A stretch of 59,826 nucleotides of DNA from Neocallimastix lanati (nom. inval.) (Eukaryota; Neocallimastigomycota; Neocallimastigomycetes; Neocallimastigales; Neocallimastigaceae). Location of the stretch: NCBI GenBank assembly GCA_016946835.1, contig JACVTC010000285.1, positions 1 to 59,826 of the forward strand, read 5' to 3'. The notes beneath the pieces are model-generated. The model searched no databases. It was not told where the DNA came from and saw nothing but the letters and a program-made list of their open reading frames with translations. This document shows positions 22,726 to 34,818 of the stretch, piece by piece. Within the stretch, counting starts at the first letter, position 1. The number at the start of each line of letters is the position of its first letter. The translations under genes and the position numbers were made by a program.

Positions 22726-24350
22726 GTTTTGTTAATAATAATAATGAAAGCTAAAATAGTTATAATATAAAAGCTAATAATATGAAAGATAATGATGAAG
22801 TGAGAAATTACATTAATAATAATGAAGATTTTAAATTCAAATACTATGATTTATATAGTATAATAAATTATATTAAAGAAAAAATTAAAAAGACAGAATT
22901 GGAGAATGATTTTTCTTACGAATTTAATAAATTCTATAAGTAAATATTTATAAATTTTGATAATATAAGGAAGAAAGATATAAAATTTCTACTTAAAAAT
23001 GGGAATATTGTAAAGAAAATTTCAAAATTAATAAATTATGAAATGTTGAAGAAAGAATATATGAACAAACATTGAGAAATTATTTGGACATTATTAATTA
23101 AAAATAGTTATTTAATTTAATTTATTAACATTAATAATTACTGTATTTCAGAGGTAAGAAAGTTAAAAATAAAAACTAATTACTGTATTTCAGAGGTAAG
23201 AAAGTTAAAAATAAAAACTAATGATGTTGGAGAATTTAATGAAAATAAATTTTTATTATGGAAACAAAGTTTTTGTGAAGATAAAAAGTAATAAAAAATA
23301 CTATTGATTCATTAACAATCAATCATGATGAAGAAAGGATAATAGAATTCATAAAAGATACAATAACAAATAATTTAGTTTACAGTTACGATTACGGTAA
23401 TTATAAGTATAAATTTTTAGATAAATGTTACACTATAATTTAATCATAATTAAGTTTAAGTAATAAATATGAAGTTGTTATTAAAAAGAACTTTAATGAA
23501 AATAGATAATATTAGTGAATTATTAGTTATTCTAAAGGAAAATCATGGAATAAATTTATCTGATATTATTTATATTGTGATTATAAATTTAAATAATAAG
23601 GATATTGTTAAAGAAGGATGTATTACTATTAATTAAGCAATATGTGATGTAATTTATGAAATAATTTATGGAGATGATTTTAAAAAAAAAATAGAAAATA
23701 AGTATTCATATTTAGAAGTAGTCACAGGTTGTTTAGATTTTAGATTTAGGATTAAATTAATTAAATTCAGGAGCTAGTAATTTCACTAAATGCTCACTTC
23801 TTAAAGAATTTTATTTTAGTGATTGTTAAGTATTCACAAAAGAAGAATTTGAAAAACTTATTATCTAATTTTAATATATCTAATAAAGAAGAACAAAACA
23901 AAATCAAAGAAAATGGAAAGAAAGAAAAAATAGTTAAAAAAAAAAAAAAATAAAAATAAAAATAAAGTATAACCAGTTTTTTTCTTTTCTGAAGGAAATA
24001 ATATTAAATACATTTATAATCCATATTATGTAAAGAAATTCATTAAAAAAAGTCAGAAAAAAAATTAAAAGTAATTTAGAAATCTTTAATTATTACATTA
24101 ATTCAGTGAGTAAATAAAAAATTAAAAAGTTTAAAAAATAAATATTATTATAAATAATAATTTTAAATTTAATGTGGATTTTAAAGTCAATTATATGGTA
24201 AAATAAGCAAAGAAAATTCTTATTTAACTAAAGTATATCAAAAGAAAAAGATGAAGAGTAAATAATTTTAAGTTTTTTTTGTACCAAAAAAAAAAATAAA
24301 CTTGCTTATGTAATTTATAATAAAGCTATTTTTGTAATTTATTAATAATA
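22726..24350 (+). pseudogene. AAA-ATPase-like/PD-(D/E)XK double-unit pseudogene, internally deleted
   Basis: The first part matches the N-terminal unit of the intact gene downstream of its poly-Asn tract: FKYYDLYSIINYIKEKIKK, INYEMLKKEYMNKH, IIWTLLI, then ISEVRKLKIKT. After about 23,690 it jumps to the C-terminal unit (EVVTGCLDF, FTKCSLLKEFYFSDC, FTKEEFEK). This deletes the second Walker A and most of the second ATPase. The end is heavily eroded. A 42-bp in-frame duplication encodes YCISEVRKLKIKTN twice (23,137-23,222). Many stops. Confidence 0.85.
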
Positions 24351-25417
24351 TGTTTTAATTGAAAGTAATTGATCAATTGAATAATTTCTTTTCCAAACAA
24401 AGGATTGAGAGTTTCAATAATTTATAGAAATACAATATAAAATTATAGTTTAATAATGAAGAAGATAAAATGATAAATGAATAATAATAGATTCCAAGAT
24501 AGGTAGAAATAAATCTAAAAGAGATTAACTGTTTCATTAATAAGTAAATTATTATACCTTTACAATTATTCATTTATTTATTTAATATAATAAATAATGA
24601 AATATTTATAAAATGAATATATTTTTTTTTTTTTGAAATATTATTAAATAACAATAAATAACTTAAAATTAAACTTTATTATTATTTTTTCTAAACGAAA
24701 GAATTATTAACAATTGAACATTATTAAAAGTGATTTGAATTATTAAACAATTGAAATAAAATATATTAAAAAAAAAAAAAAAAAAAAAATTAAAATTTTC
24801 ATTTTTATTTTTATTTTCTTTTTTTAAATGGAAAATATTTGAATATCATTGATTATTTACATTTTTGTGTGTCTTTTATTTGGTGTGAAAAATTTTGTTT
24901 CTTTGTTTGTAATTATCAAATAATTATTTCATTATTTATTTATAAATTTCATAATTTATTTATTTATTTATTATAATTTATTTATTTATTTATTATAATT
25001 TATTTATCTATTTATTATAATTTATTTATCTATTTATTATAATTTATTTATCTATTTATTTATTTATTTATCTATTTATTTATTTATTTATTATAATTTA
25101 TTTATCTATTTATTTATTTATTATAATTTAATTATTTATTTATTTATTTATTTATTTCATAATTTATTAATTTATTTCATAATTTATTAATTTATTTCAT
25201 AATTTATTTATTTGTTTATTATAATTTATTTATTTATTATAATTTATTTATAAATTTAATAATTTATTTATTTCATAATTTATTAATTTATTTCATAATT
25301 ATTTGTTTATTATAATTTATTTATTTAATAATTTATTTATTTATTTATTTATTTATATCGTAATTTTTTTTATTTATTTCGTAATTTTTATGTAAAAATT
25401 TAATATTTTTGTTCATC

Positions 25418-25461
<44 letters not shown>

Positions 25462-25831
25462 AAAAATAAATTAAAAATTTTAAAAAATAAAAAAGGTAAT
25501 AAATTTTTATACATTATTTTTTTTTTTTTTGGATAAAAATTTTATATAAAAGAGGGAGTTTCTGCGTTTTATCAAAAAAAAATTTTTTTTTTTTTACTTT
25601 GATAATTAAAATAAAAAAAAAAAAAATTATATATAAATATAAATATAAATTTTATTTTTATTTTTATTTTTATTTTGTTCTATTTTATTTTATTTTATTT
25701 TATTTTATTTTCATATTCAACAAACTTTATTTTTTTTTTTATTATAATTTTTTTAAAAAGATTTATTTAAATTTTTTTTTTTTTATTTAATTTTTTTATA
25801 ATTAAAAATAAAAAAGATAATTAATCATTAA
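24351..25831. other. AT-rich region with (TTTA)n array and upstream region of the intact gene
   Basis: A TTTA/ATTT tetranucleotide array with TATAATTTATTT interruptions fills 24,950-25,380, followed by an A40 run (25,419-25,460) and T/A tracts. The ~400 bp before the ATG at 25,832 are pyrimidine/T-rich on the plus strand, which could serve as the promoter. No specific element is recognised. Confidence 0.5.
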
Positions 25832-26876
25832 ATGGCTGAAAACAAATTAAAACGATTAACTGAAGATGAAAATCAGGATTCCACAGCAGAACCTCCAAAT
25901 AAAAAAAGGAAAGAAAGTAGTGATTTATTAAAAAAGTTTAATTGTCAATATTTTTATATTGATAAATCCTTATTAATAAAAAAATTTTTACAGGATGAAT
26001 CAGAAATAGTATGTGTTACTAGACCCTCCGGATATGGAAAGACTACTAATTTAAAAATGCTGCGTTATTTTTTTGAAATGAATTATGAAAACATAAAAGA
26101 AAATGAATTTCAAAACCTTCAAAACAAAAAATATTTTGAAAATTTATTAATAAGTAAAGAAAAGGAAGATGACCAAACATATCTTGATAAATATCAAGGT
26201 AAATATCCAGTAATTTATCTTGATTTTAGTACTGTCATTATAGAAGAAACGTATGAAGCAACTATTGAAAGTTTTAAATCTTTTATTAAAAAATTGTTTA
26301 GAAGTTATAAAAACATTAATTTAAAAAATTTAGATAAATATGATAAAGAACAATGGGAAAATTTTCAAAGTGGTATTTTTTCATTATATGAATTAAAAGA
26401 ATCAATTTCTTTTCTATGTTTAAGTTTAAATGAAGCATTCAATAAACAAATAATATTATTAATAGATAACTATGATTCACCCATATTAAACACTGTTAAT
26501 ACTAGTTTTTATAATAAATTTTTTAAATTTTATAAAGATGTCTTTTTAAATATATTTAAAGAAGATAAGTATTATCATTATTTATTTAAAACATTCATTA
26601 CAGGAAATTTAAATGTAAATGAATACTATTTTAACGAAATAAATTTAATAAATAACTCTATAATAGATGGTAAATATAAAGAATATTTTAATATAACCGA
26701 TTCTGAAATGAAAAAACTTATATCCATATTAAAATTAAACAATGAAATTTTTGATAAATATGGCTATTATGATGATATAAATGATATAAATGAATTATCA
26801 ACTACAAATTCAAAAAATGTTAATATTACAAATGAAATAAATATTATATTTTCAACATATTTAACTCATTTTATTG

Positions 26877-26909
<33 letters not shown>

Positions 26910-26962
26910 GCTCTAATAATAATAATAATAGTAATAATAATATTAATAATAATAATAATAAT

Positions 26963-27056
<94 letters not shown>

Positions 27057-30019
27057 GCAATAATATAAAAGTTGATAATATGAATGAAAATGATAAAATG
27101 AATAATTACATTGGTAATAAAGATGAAAATAATAAAATCAAATTTTATGATCTATTTCAGGTATTACATAATATTAAAACCAAAATTAATAAAAAAAAAT
27201 TAAATAATTCTTCATTTAATATTGAATTTATAAATGAAATATTTAAAAATTTTGATTACATTTTGATTAAAGATATGATTTTTCTTCTTCAAAATGGATA
27301 TATTGAAAAGAAAATTCCGGAATTAACGAATTATGAAATGCTAAAGAAAGATTATATAAATAAACATCGAGAAATTATTTGGACTTTATTAATTGAATAT
27401 GGTTATTTAATAGTTGATGTTACTACTAATAATGGCAATATTTCGGAAGTAAGAAAATTAATAATTAAGACTGAGGATATTAGAGAATTTATTAAAAAAA
27501 ATTTTTTTGAATGGAAAAAAAATTTATTTAACGTTGAAAAAATAAAAAATACTATAGACTCATTGACAAGTAATTATGATGAAGAAAGGATTATAGAATT
27601 CCTAAAAGATAAAATAAAAAGCAATTTAGGTTACAGTACCGGTTACGATTATTATAAGAATGAATTTATAGATAAATATTACAGTATAATTTACTCATTG
27701 TTAAGTCTAAGTGATGAATGTGAAGTTGTTACCAAAGAAATCTTTAATGAAAATAATAATATTCGTGAATTATTAATAATTCCAAAGGATAATCTTGAAA
27801 CTAATACATTAAATAATAATAAAAATGATATTATTTATATTATAATTAATTATAACAATAATGTTGAAAAAGGATGTATTGAAGCTTTAGATTACAACGA
27901 AAATTTAATATTTGATAAAATTGAATTAAAAAATGAATATGATAAAATCATCAAATTTGGAATAGCCTTTAATAAAAAAATTTGTGATGTAATTTACGAA
28001 ATAAATTATGGAAATAAAATTAAGGAAAAAGAAATGCAAAAAGAAATATATACAGGGGAAAAATTCCAATATGCTTCAAATGAAAATTGTTATTTAATTG
28101 ATAAAACGAAAATGATATCAAAATTAATTAACCGTAAAGGAATTAATGCCTATTTGATAACACGACCAAGACGATTTGGAAAAAGTTTAAATTTAAGTAT
28201 GATTAAAGATTTTTTTGAAAAGCCGATAAATGAAAAAGAAAATGAAGATAAGAAATTTGTATTTGATGGCTTAGAAGTAAGCAAAGATAGAAAAAATATG
28301 AGACATTTTCACAAATATCCTGTAATTTATTTAAATTTTAAAAGTAACAATAATAAGGAGGATGATAATAGTTCCATCATTAACTTTCTAAAAAAAGAAA
28401 TATCTTCCGTATTTAATTATTACAAAAAAAGAATTGATTTTAACAAATTAAGTAGGGATCAACAGGAAGAATGGAATAAAATTGAACAAAAGTCAGATGG
28501 TGTAATATTACAAAGTACCATAAAATTTTTATGTACATGTTTAAAAGAATTTTATAAAAGAAATTGTATCATTTTAATTGATGAATACGATAAAATTTTT
28601 TCTGAAAAGTTAAAAAGTGAAAGTACGTTTGGTACAATTAAAACTTTTTTTTCAGATACCTTTAAAGGAAATGACTATTTACATTTTGGAATAGTCACAG
28701 GTTGTTTAGATATAGGATTAAATGAATTAAATTCAGGAGCTAATAATTTCACTAAATGCTCACTTCTTAAAGATAATTATTTTAGTGATTGCTATGGATT
28801 TACAGAAGACGAATTAAATAAAATATTATCCAAATTTAATATTTCTGATAACAAAGAAAAAAGTGACAAAGACAAAACAAAAGATGGAATAAAAGAAAGA
28901 CTTAAAAAAAAATATGACGGATATTCTTGTTTTTCTGATAAAGGTATTATTAAAAATATATATAATCCATTTTCTGTAATAAAATTCATTGAGACTAATA
29001 TGAATAAAAAAGAAAATTATGAATTATCTAATTATTGGGTTAATACAGGAAGTAATGACAAACTAAAAAATTTTATTAGAGAAAATGACTTTAATTTTGA
29101 AATCGAATTTTTAAGTCTATTATGTGGAAGAATAATAAAAATATCATATGATAAAGATTCCGGAATTGATGATAATTTTTTAAGAAAAGATTTTTCAAAT
29201 GGAGACATCTGGAAAGTTTTATTTTTTTCTGGTTATTTAGCAGTAGCAGATGAAGAAGAATATAACGAAAACATCAAAAATATGAATAATTTAAAGATGA
29301 AATTTACATCAAATGACCTTAAAGTATTTAATATGAATGAAAAAGAAATTGAATCCTATAAAAATAAATTAATTGAAACAAAGGATTTGGAAGATATATT
29401 ATATTTTAAAATTCCAAATCAGGAAGTTTTAGATAACTTTAATGAATTAATGGAAGAATTAAATAAAGAAAAAATAACATCTGATTATGGCGATTTTAAA
29501 ATAAGTGAAGTTTTAGAAAATTTTATTAATGGAATTTATAATAAAGATTTAGAAATGATTAATAAAGGTTTAAGTAAATATCTAAGACAATTTAGTTCAC
29601 GTCATTTACCTATTAGTTATAAAAGGAAATCGACGGAAAGTTCACCTCCTGAACATGTATATCAACTATTTTTAATGCAGTTGTTTTTTAATCTTAGTGT
29701 TAAAGGTTTAGTAGCAGAACAAGAAAGTGGATACGGTATAATTGATATAGGTTTTCCTAATAAAAAAGAAGACGAGGAATATATTATAATTGAAATTAAA
29801 GTATCCGATAAAGATGACCAGAACTCACTAAGTAAAGCATGTAAAGAAGCCATAAACCAAATTGATAATCAAAAATATGATGAAAAATTTAAAAATAGTT
29901 TTAATAAAATTATAAAGTATGGTATGGCTTTTAATAAAAGAAAATGCCTTATTGAAATGAAAGAAAATAATGGAGATATAAAAGAATATGAAGATAATGA
30001 AGATGATAATAAAACTTAA
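25832..30019 (+). CDS. Double-unit AAA-ATPase-like / PD-(D/E)XK nuclease-superfamily protein
   Basis: 1,395 residues, uninterrupted. It contains two diverged copies of the same two-domain unit (AAA-ATPase_like PF09820 plus PF08011, formerly DUF1703). Unit 1 has Walker A RPSGYGKT (around residues 64-71) and Walker-B-like LIDNYD (210-215). A poly-Asn insertion (~348-410) and a degenerate nuclease region (about 655-735) follow. Unit 2 has the canonical RRFGKS (780-785), LIDEYD (915-920) and a nuclease with Asp1305 and Glu1321-x-Lys1323 (GIIDIGF...IIIEIKV). In unit 1 the ExK is replaced by NYN and the Walker-B Glu by Asn, so unit 1 probably lost catalysis. PPNKKRKES at 21-29 resembles a nuclear localisation signal. 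The family is abundant in bacteria and expanded in some fungi; function is unknown, with mobile-element or defence roles suggested only by analogy. Codon use is AT-extreme like its surroundings. Confidence 0.85.
26876..27055 (+). repeat. (AAT)n trinucleotide repeat encoding poly-Asn
   Basis: About 60 AAT codons, with a few AGT/ATT interruptions, lie within unit 1 of the protein. The same position is shortened or lost in the pseudogene copies. Any reading of this tract in other frames (poly-Ile, poly-Leu) is a shadow. Confidence 0.95.
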
Positions 30020-30641
30020 AGGTACAACTAATAATAAAAATAATAATAAAAATGATAATAATAATAATAAAAAATAATATAATGCAAGAAAAAAAAAAAA
30101 TTAAAAAAATAAGCAAACATTAAGAATATATAATTTATATAATTTTTTTTTTTTTTTTTTATTATTTTTTGAAATAAATAAATTGATAAATAATAAATAA
30201 ATAATTAATAAATAAATAATTAATAAATAATAATAAATAATTGATAAATAATAATTAATAAATAAAATTAATAATAATTGAATAATTGAATATTATTAAT
30301 AATTGAATAATTAAATAATAAATAATAATATTAAGACAAAAAATTTTATAAATTTATTTTTATTTTAATAATAATTATTATTTATTTTATTAATAAATTG
30401 TTTAAAATTCAACATTTTATATTTTATTTTAATTAAATAATAATAAATAAATATATTAAAAATATTTTATAAAAAAAAAAAAAAAAATGAAATAAAATAA
30501 AATGAAAAAAAAAAAATTAATAATAAAAAAAAAAAAATAAAAAAAAAAAAAAAAAATAAATAAAAAAAAAAAAAAATAAAAAAAAAAAAATTTATCATTG
30601 AAAAGTTTTTACTTTTTTTTTTATTATTATTATTATTAATT
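30020..30641. other. AT-rich 3' flank of the intact gene
   Basis: AAT/AATAAA microsatellite and A/T homopolymers up to the target-site duplication of element B. Probable 3' UTR and poly(A) signals cannot be distinguished from background. Confidence 0.6.
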
Positions 30642-30646
30642 TTTAT
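30642..30646. repeat. Target-site duplication of element B (left)
   Basis: TTTAT directly before the left LTR, matching TTTAT directly after the right LTR. Five bp is the usual length for Ty1/copia integrases. Confidence 0.85.
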
Positions 30647-30892
30647 TTTTATTGATTAATATTTATTTATTAATAATTAGATATATAACGCAAGTGTTAT
30701 ATAAATGGTTAACAAAGATTTAAAGTAAAGATAAAATTACATTTTTTATATTTAATTGTGGCTTGTTCTAGATACATATTAATTTATATTTTAATTTGTA
30801 ATTACAATATATTTAATATAATTAAATTTAATATTTTATTAAACTTAAGCTAGACTATAACTTTATATCAATAAATTTAACATACGTTAACA
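30647..30892 (-). repeat. 3' LTR of element B
   Basis: 246 bp, ending (plus strand) in ACGTTAACA just before the polypurine tract. Differs from the 5' LTR at about eight positions, indicating a moderately old insertion. Confidence 0.92.
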
Positions 30893-30906
30893 CTCCCCCT
30901 CAAATT
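30893..30906 (-). promoter_or_regulatory. Polypurine tract of element B
   Basis: The plus strand reads CTCCCCCTCAAATT, so AATTTGAGGGGGAG on the minus strand abuts the TGTT of the LTR. This is the plus-strand DNA primer site. Confidence 0.85.
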
Positions 30907-31543
30907 AGATATTTAAATACTAAAAATCTTATTTGCAAATATACTCATTTTTGTACCATTAATATCTCAAGTAAAAGCGTCAGCTAACATTTCTGTTTTA
31001 TCTTTGTATTCTAATTTTACTTTCCTTTTTACTGTATTATCTCTATTAAACTGAAATCTAATATCTATGTGTTTTAACTTTGTATTGATTTCACCATTTT
31101 CAATAATTATTTTACTTGCTAAATTATTTGTGAAAATAGTAATTGTTTTATTATAATTTATTAATTCTTTTAAAATATTTCTGATCCATAGAATCTTTTT
31201 AATATTTTCGGATGTGCTAATGTATTTCGCTTCTGCTGTAGACGTAGCTACACATGTTTGTTTCTTAGAAATCCAGCATATGGGACTGTTTTATTATTAG
31301 AATCTTTTTTGGTAGCAAAAACCCATTTGGCAGAAATAAGATTTTTGCCTTTAGGAATATATATAACAATGGACATAACATTATTATTGTATAAATTATC
31401 AAGTTCATCTTGGATAGCTTTATAGCAATTATTTTTATTAGGACAATTAATATCTTTTTTATAACCAATAGGTGTATCAGAGTAAATAGTAAAAACCATT
31501 TTATCATCATTGGAAACATCATATTTAGGCCGAGAGATATCAT
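30907..31543 (-). pseudogene. RT/RNase H of element B with the catalytic core deleted
   Basis: From 31,499 the frame reads AIQDELDNLYNNNVMSIV and LISAKWVFATKKDSNNKTVP, the N-terminal start of a copia RT. It then passes within about 15 residues into VATSTAEAKYISTSENI and LKHIDIRFQFNRDN of RNase H, after a one-base shift near 31,250. The whole RT palm with YVDD and the first part of RNase H are missing. The C-terminus (ADAFT, then GTKMSIF) runs to the polypurine tract. Confidence 0.8.
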
Positions 31544-33306
31544 TAGTAATATTAGAGAAAGTATCAGGACTTAAAGAACGTTTTGAGTACGGACTGATTG
31601 TTAATCCCAGTCATATCATCAGTCATATTAACATCTTGGTCAGAAATAATGGAAATAATGTTATCATTAATATAATTAGTATCAGAACTTAAATCATGGT
31701 TAATAGAAAAATTATCCTGGGGAGTTTTGTCGCCATTAGGGATAAAATCTTTTTCATATAAATTTGAACAATTGGAATTGTTATTTGATAGATTATTATC
31801 TACGACATTATCTTGTATAATTTCATTAGTAGCAATAATATTATTATTATAATTATCATCATTAATATTTTTGGTGACAGAATCTTCATTATTTAAAGAT
31901 TTATTATGAGAAAGTTTAAATGTTTTATCAAAAGTATCATATGTTACTGATGTACTGTCTTTAATTTTTTCATTAATTATATTTTTATTATTGAGATTTT
32001 GAAAAAAATTTATTAATAAAAATTTTTTTCAAGTTTCGTAGATTTATTACTATTATCATAAATTTTATGTAATTTATAATTTTTATCAATAAATGTTGTA
32101 GATTCACGTGTTGTACTATATGATTTTTTAATTTAGTGGAATTATTATTCTCAATATTATTATTCTTCGTCATTATTGGGTCTGAATTTGAATTATGAAT
32201 TTTAATTATTTTATCATTATCCAATGGTTGTAAATTAAAATTTTCTTCATTTTTTGAAAAATTTTTATTATTAAAATTTTTTCGTGTTTAGATTTAGAAA
32301 TATCAATATAGTGTTTTTACAGGAGTAACAACAGAAGAATTTTTAGTTGGTATGGTATCATTTATATTTGAATTATCAATATTTATCAGAGTCGGTAAAA
32401 CAATATCTTTTTTACAGGATTTTTTACTATATTCCTTATGGATAATTGAAGGTTTTTCAGCATCTTTTCCTTTTTCTGCCCAATTATGTTTATTTTTATT
32501 AGAAGAATAACTGCATTCACCTTTTTCAATGTAAGAATTATTTACCATATTTTTTAAAGAAAGATTCGAATTATTTCTATTGTTTTCATGGATATTGATA
32601 AATATAAAATTCATTATTTTTATTTAAAGAATTGTTATTGACATTTTGAATTATATTTTGTTTTTCCAGTACTATGTTTTTATTTTGATTATTATAATTT
32701 TTATTTATATGAACTATACTATGTTTTGCATTAGTTGAAATTTCATTATTCACCTCAGAAATTACATTTGAATTAACATTATTATTTGCGTATAAATTAT
32801 TTTGTTCTAAAGTAATATTATGTTTATTGCTATGTGTGTTATTTATTTTATTCATATCCAATAATTTATTTGTTTTTACTTCCTTTTCTAAGGTTATTGT
32901 TTTAATTTTGTTATTTTTGTTGTTTAAATTAATTATGTCGTTGTTGTTAGAATTATCATCCATATTTTCCTTACTTTTATCTATATTTTTATTATTCATA
33001 TTATCTAAAGTATTAATAATTATTTTAGAGTTATTTTCATGTAAATTATTTTCCACTTCTATTTTATTATCCTTGTTATCCATATTCATATTATTTAAAT
33101 TATCGTTTACAATAATGTTATTTAAATCATTATTATTATTGTTTTCATTTAAATTATTTTTATCGTTTAAAACATCATATATGTTTTCTATATTATTAAT
33201 TATATTTTCATTCATAATATGATTATTTTCATTATTATTATTATTGTTTGCTATATTATTTTCAATTTTTGTAAAAGAGAAATATGGGTCCTCAAATCCT
33301 TCTTTC
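31544..33306 (-). pseudogene. Asn-rich linker between integrase and RT (element B)
   Basis: Open stretches 32586-33215, 32303-32614 and 31988-32224 encode Asn/Asp/Ile-rich low-complexity sequence (for example NNNDLNNIIVNDNLNNMNMD), equivalent to the linker in element A. Frames are joined by several indels. Such linkers connect integrase and RT in copia polyproteins. Its ~580-codon length is unusually large. Confidence 0.7.
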
Positions 33307-34773
33307 TCATATATATAATTTACTGGATATAATTCTCAAAATTCTACTTCTCTGACATGATGTATTCTTTTGTTTTTTTATGTCCATAATCCTATATGAG
33401 TAATTTTTCTTGCTGAAACCAAGAAATATTCCTTCCTTTGCCTTTGGAGTGAAATTGGATTTGTTTTCCATGTTATCAATATAATAACATTTACATCCAA
33501 AAGTTCTTAAGTGTTTCAAAGAAATACTTTTTCCTGATATGACTTCATCAGGTATTAAATTATTATTTCCTTCATGAGGAATCATATTATACAAATAAGC
33601 CTCATGTCTGACTGCATATTCCCAGAAATTTACAGATAATTTTGCCTAAAATAATAAAGTTTTAGCTGTGTTTTTTATTGTTTGATTTATCCTTTCGGCT
33701 TTTCCATTATTTTCTGGACAATATGGTGGAGAGAATGATTTTTCAATTCCATTATCTTTTCAGTATCTTCTTATTTTCTTATTTTTATATTCTTTACCAC
33801 CATCAGTTTAAAATATTTTAACTTTATGATCTTCAAATTGATTGTTAAGGTATTTGAGAAAATCAATAATAATGTCTGGGGCTTCGGCTTTAGATTTTAG
33901 AGTGAATAGCCATATCTTCCAAGAATATTCGTCTAAGAAGGTTATGAAATATTTTTTGTTATTAATAGAACTTTTATATGGCCCCGAAATGTCAGAGTGT
34001 ATTACTTCGAGTATTTTGTTTGATTTTGGATTGTTCCCATTATGTGGTGAATGTTTCATTTTTACTACTTTACATTCTTTACATTTTGGGAACTTGATCT
34101 CGTGTAATTCTAAATGCTTAGAAATATTTCTTATATATTGATGGCCCATTCTTCTGTGCCATATTTTTAGACTATTTTGTCCTAAATCATCTAATGATAA
34201 AATATTTTGATAATTTATTATACTTTTTGTATTTATTTTAAATTGATTGAAATCAGTTGATAGAAACGTTCCGATAACATTTTTATCACAGTCAGATATA
34301 GTCAATTTTACTTTACTTATTGGCTCAATAACGTATGTTATACCTATTTTTGCGAATTCGATAGCACTTATCAAGTTTTTATGTGCCTTTTTTGAATATA
34401 ATACTTTGTTTAATTTTATATGGTAGTTGTTTATGGTAAATTCACAACTACCATATCCTTCAAAATCTAAAGTAGTATTGTTTGCACATCTTAGTTGTAC
34501 AAAATCTTCTTTATAATCTTTCAAGAGCCTTTTATCATTAGTTACATGTTCGTAAGCTCCACTGTCATAATACCATTCAATTGTTTCGTTACTTTCTATA
34601 TTTCTTTCAATTATGTTTAAGGATTTTTCATTATTATCTATTATATATGGCTCATTTATTGACTCAATTAATAAAGCATCATTAATACGTGGTTCACATA
34701 ATGGTCTGATGTTTTCAAAATTATCATCTCTTTCACTGTCACTTTCTTCATGTTTGGAAGTTATTTTTTCCAC
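33307..34773 (-). pseudogene. Protease and integrase of element B
   Basis: The 321-codon frame (33,808-34,773) holds the protease (WYYDSGAYEHVTND), the GAG-pre-integrase motif (IWHRRMGHQYIRN with CKEC) and the first integrase Asp (VIHSDISGPYK). It stops just before TDGGKEYKNK, where a single TAA occurs (~33,806). After that the same domain continues with PENNGKAERINQT (catalytic Glu, ~33,700). Frame 33,307-33,594 follows (YNMIPHEGNNN, LRTFGCKCYYID, GIFLGFSKKNYSY). One stop and one or two shifts are the only lesions. Confidence 0.88.
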
Positions 34774-34818
34774 TAAACCAAATGTTTTTAAATCCTTTTC
34801 TTCATTTTTATGGTTTTT

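Noticed and set aside
26866-27068. Poly-Leu and poly-Ile open frames over the AAT repeat
   Set aside because: They are alternate-frame shadows of the poly-Asn tract in the intact gene.
31510-31692. Plus-strand frame of 60 codons (and other plus frames at 33.8-35.4 kb)
   Set aside because: Antisense shadows of element B gag/pol.
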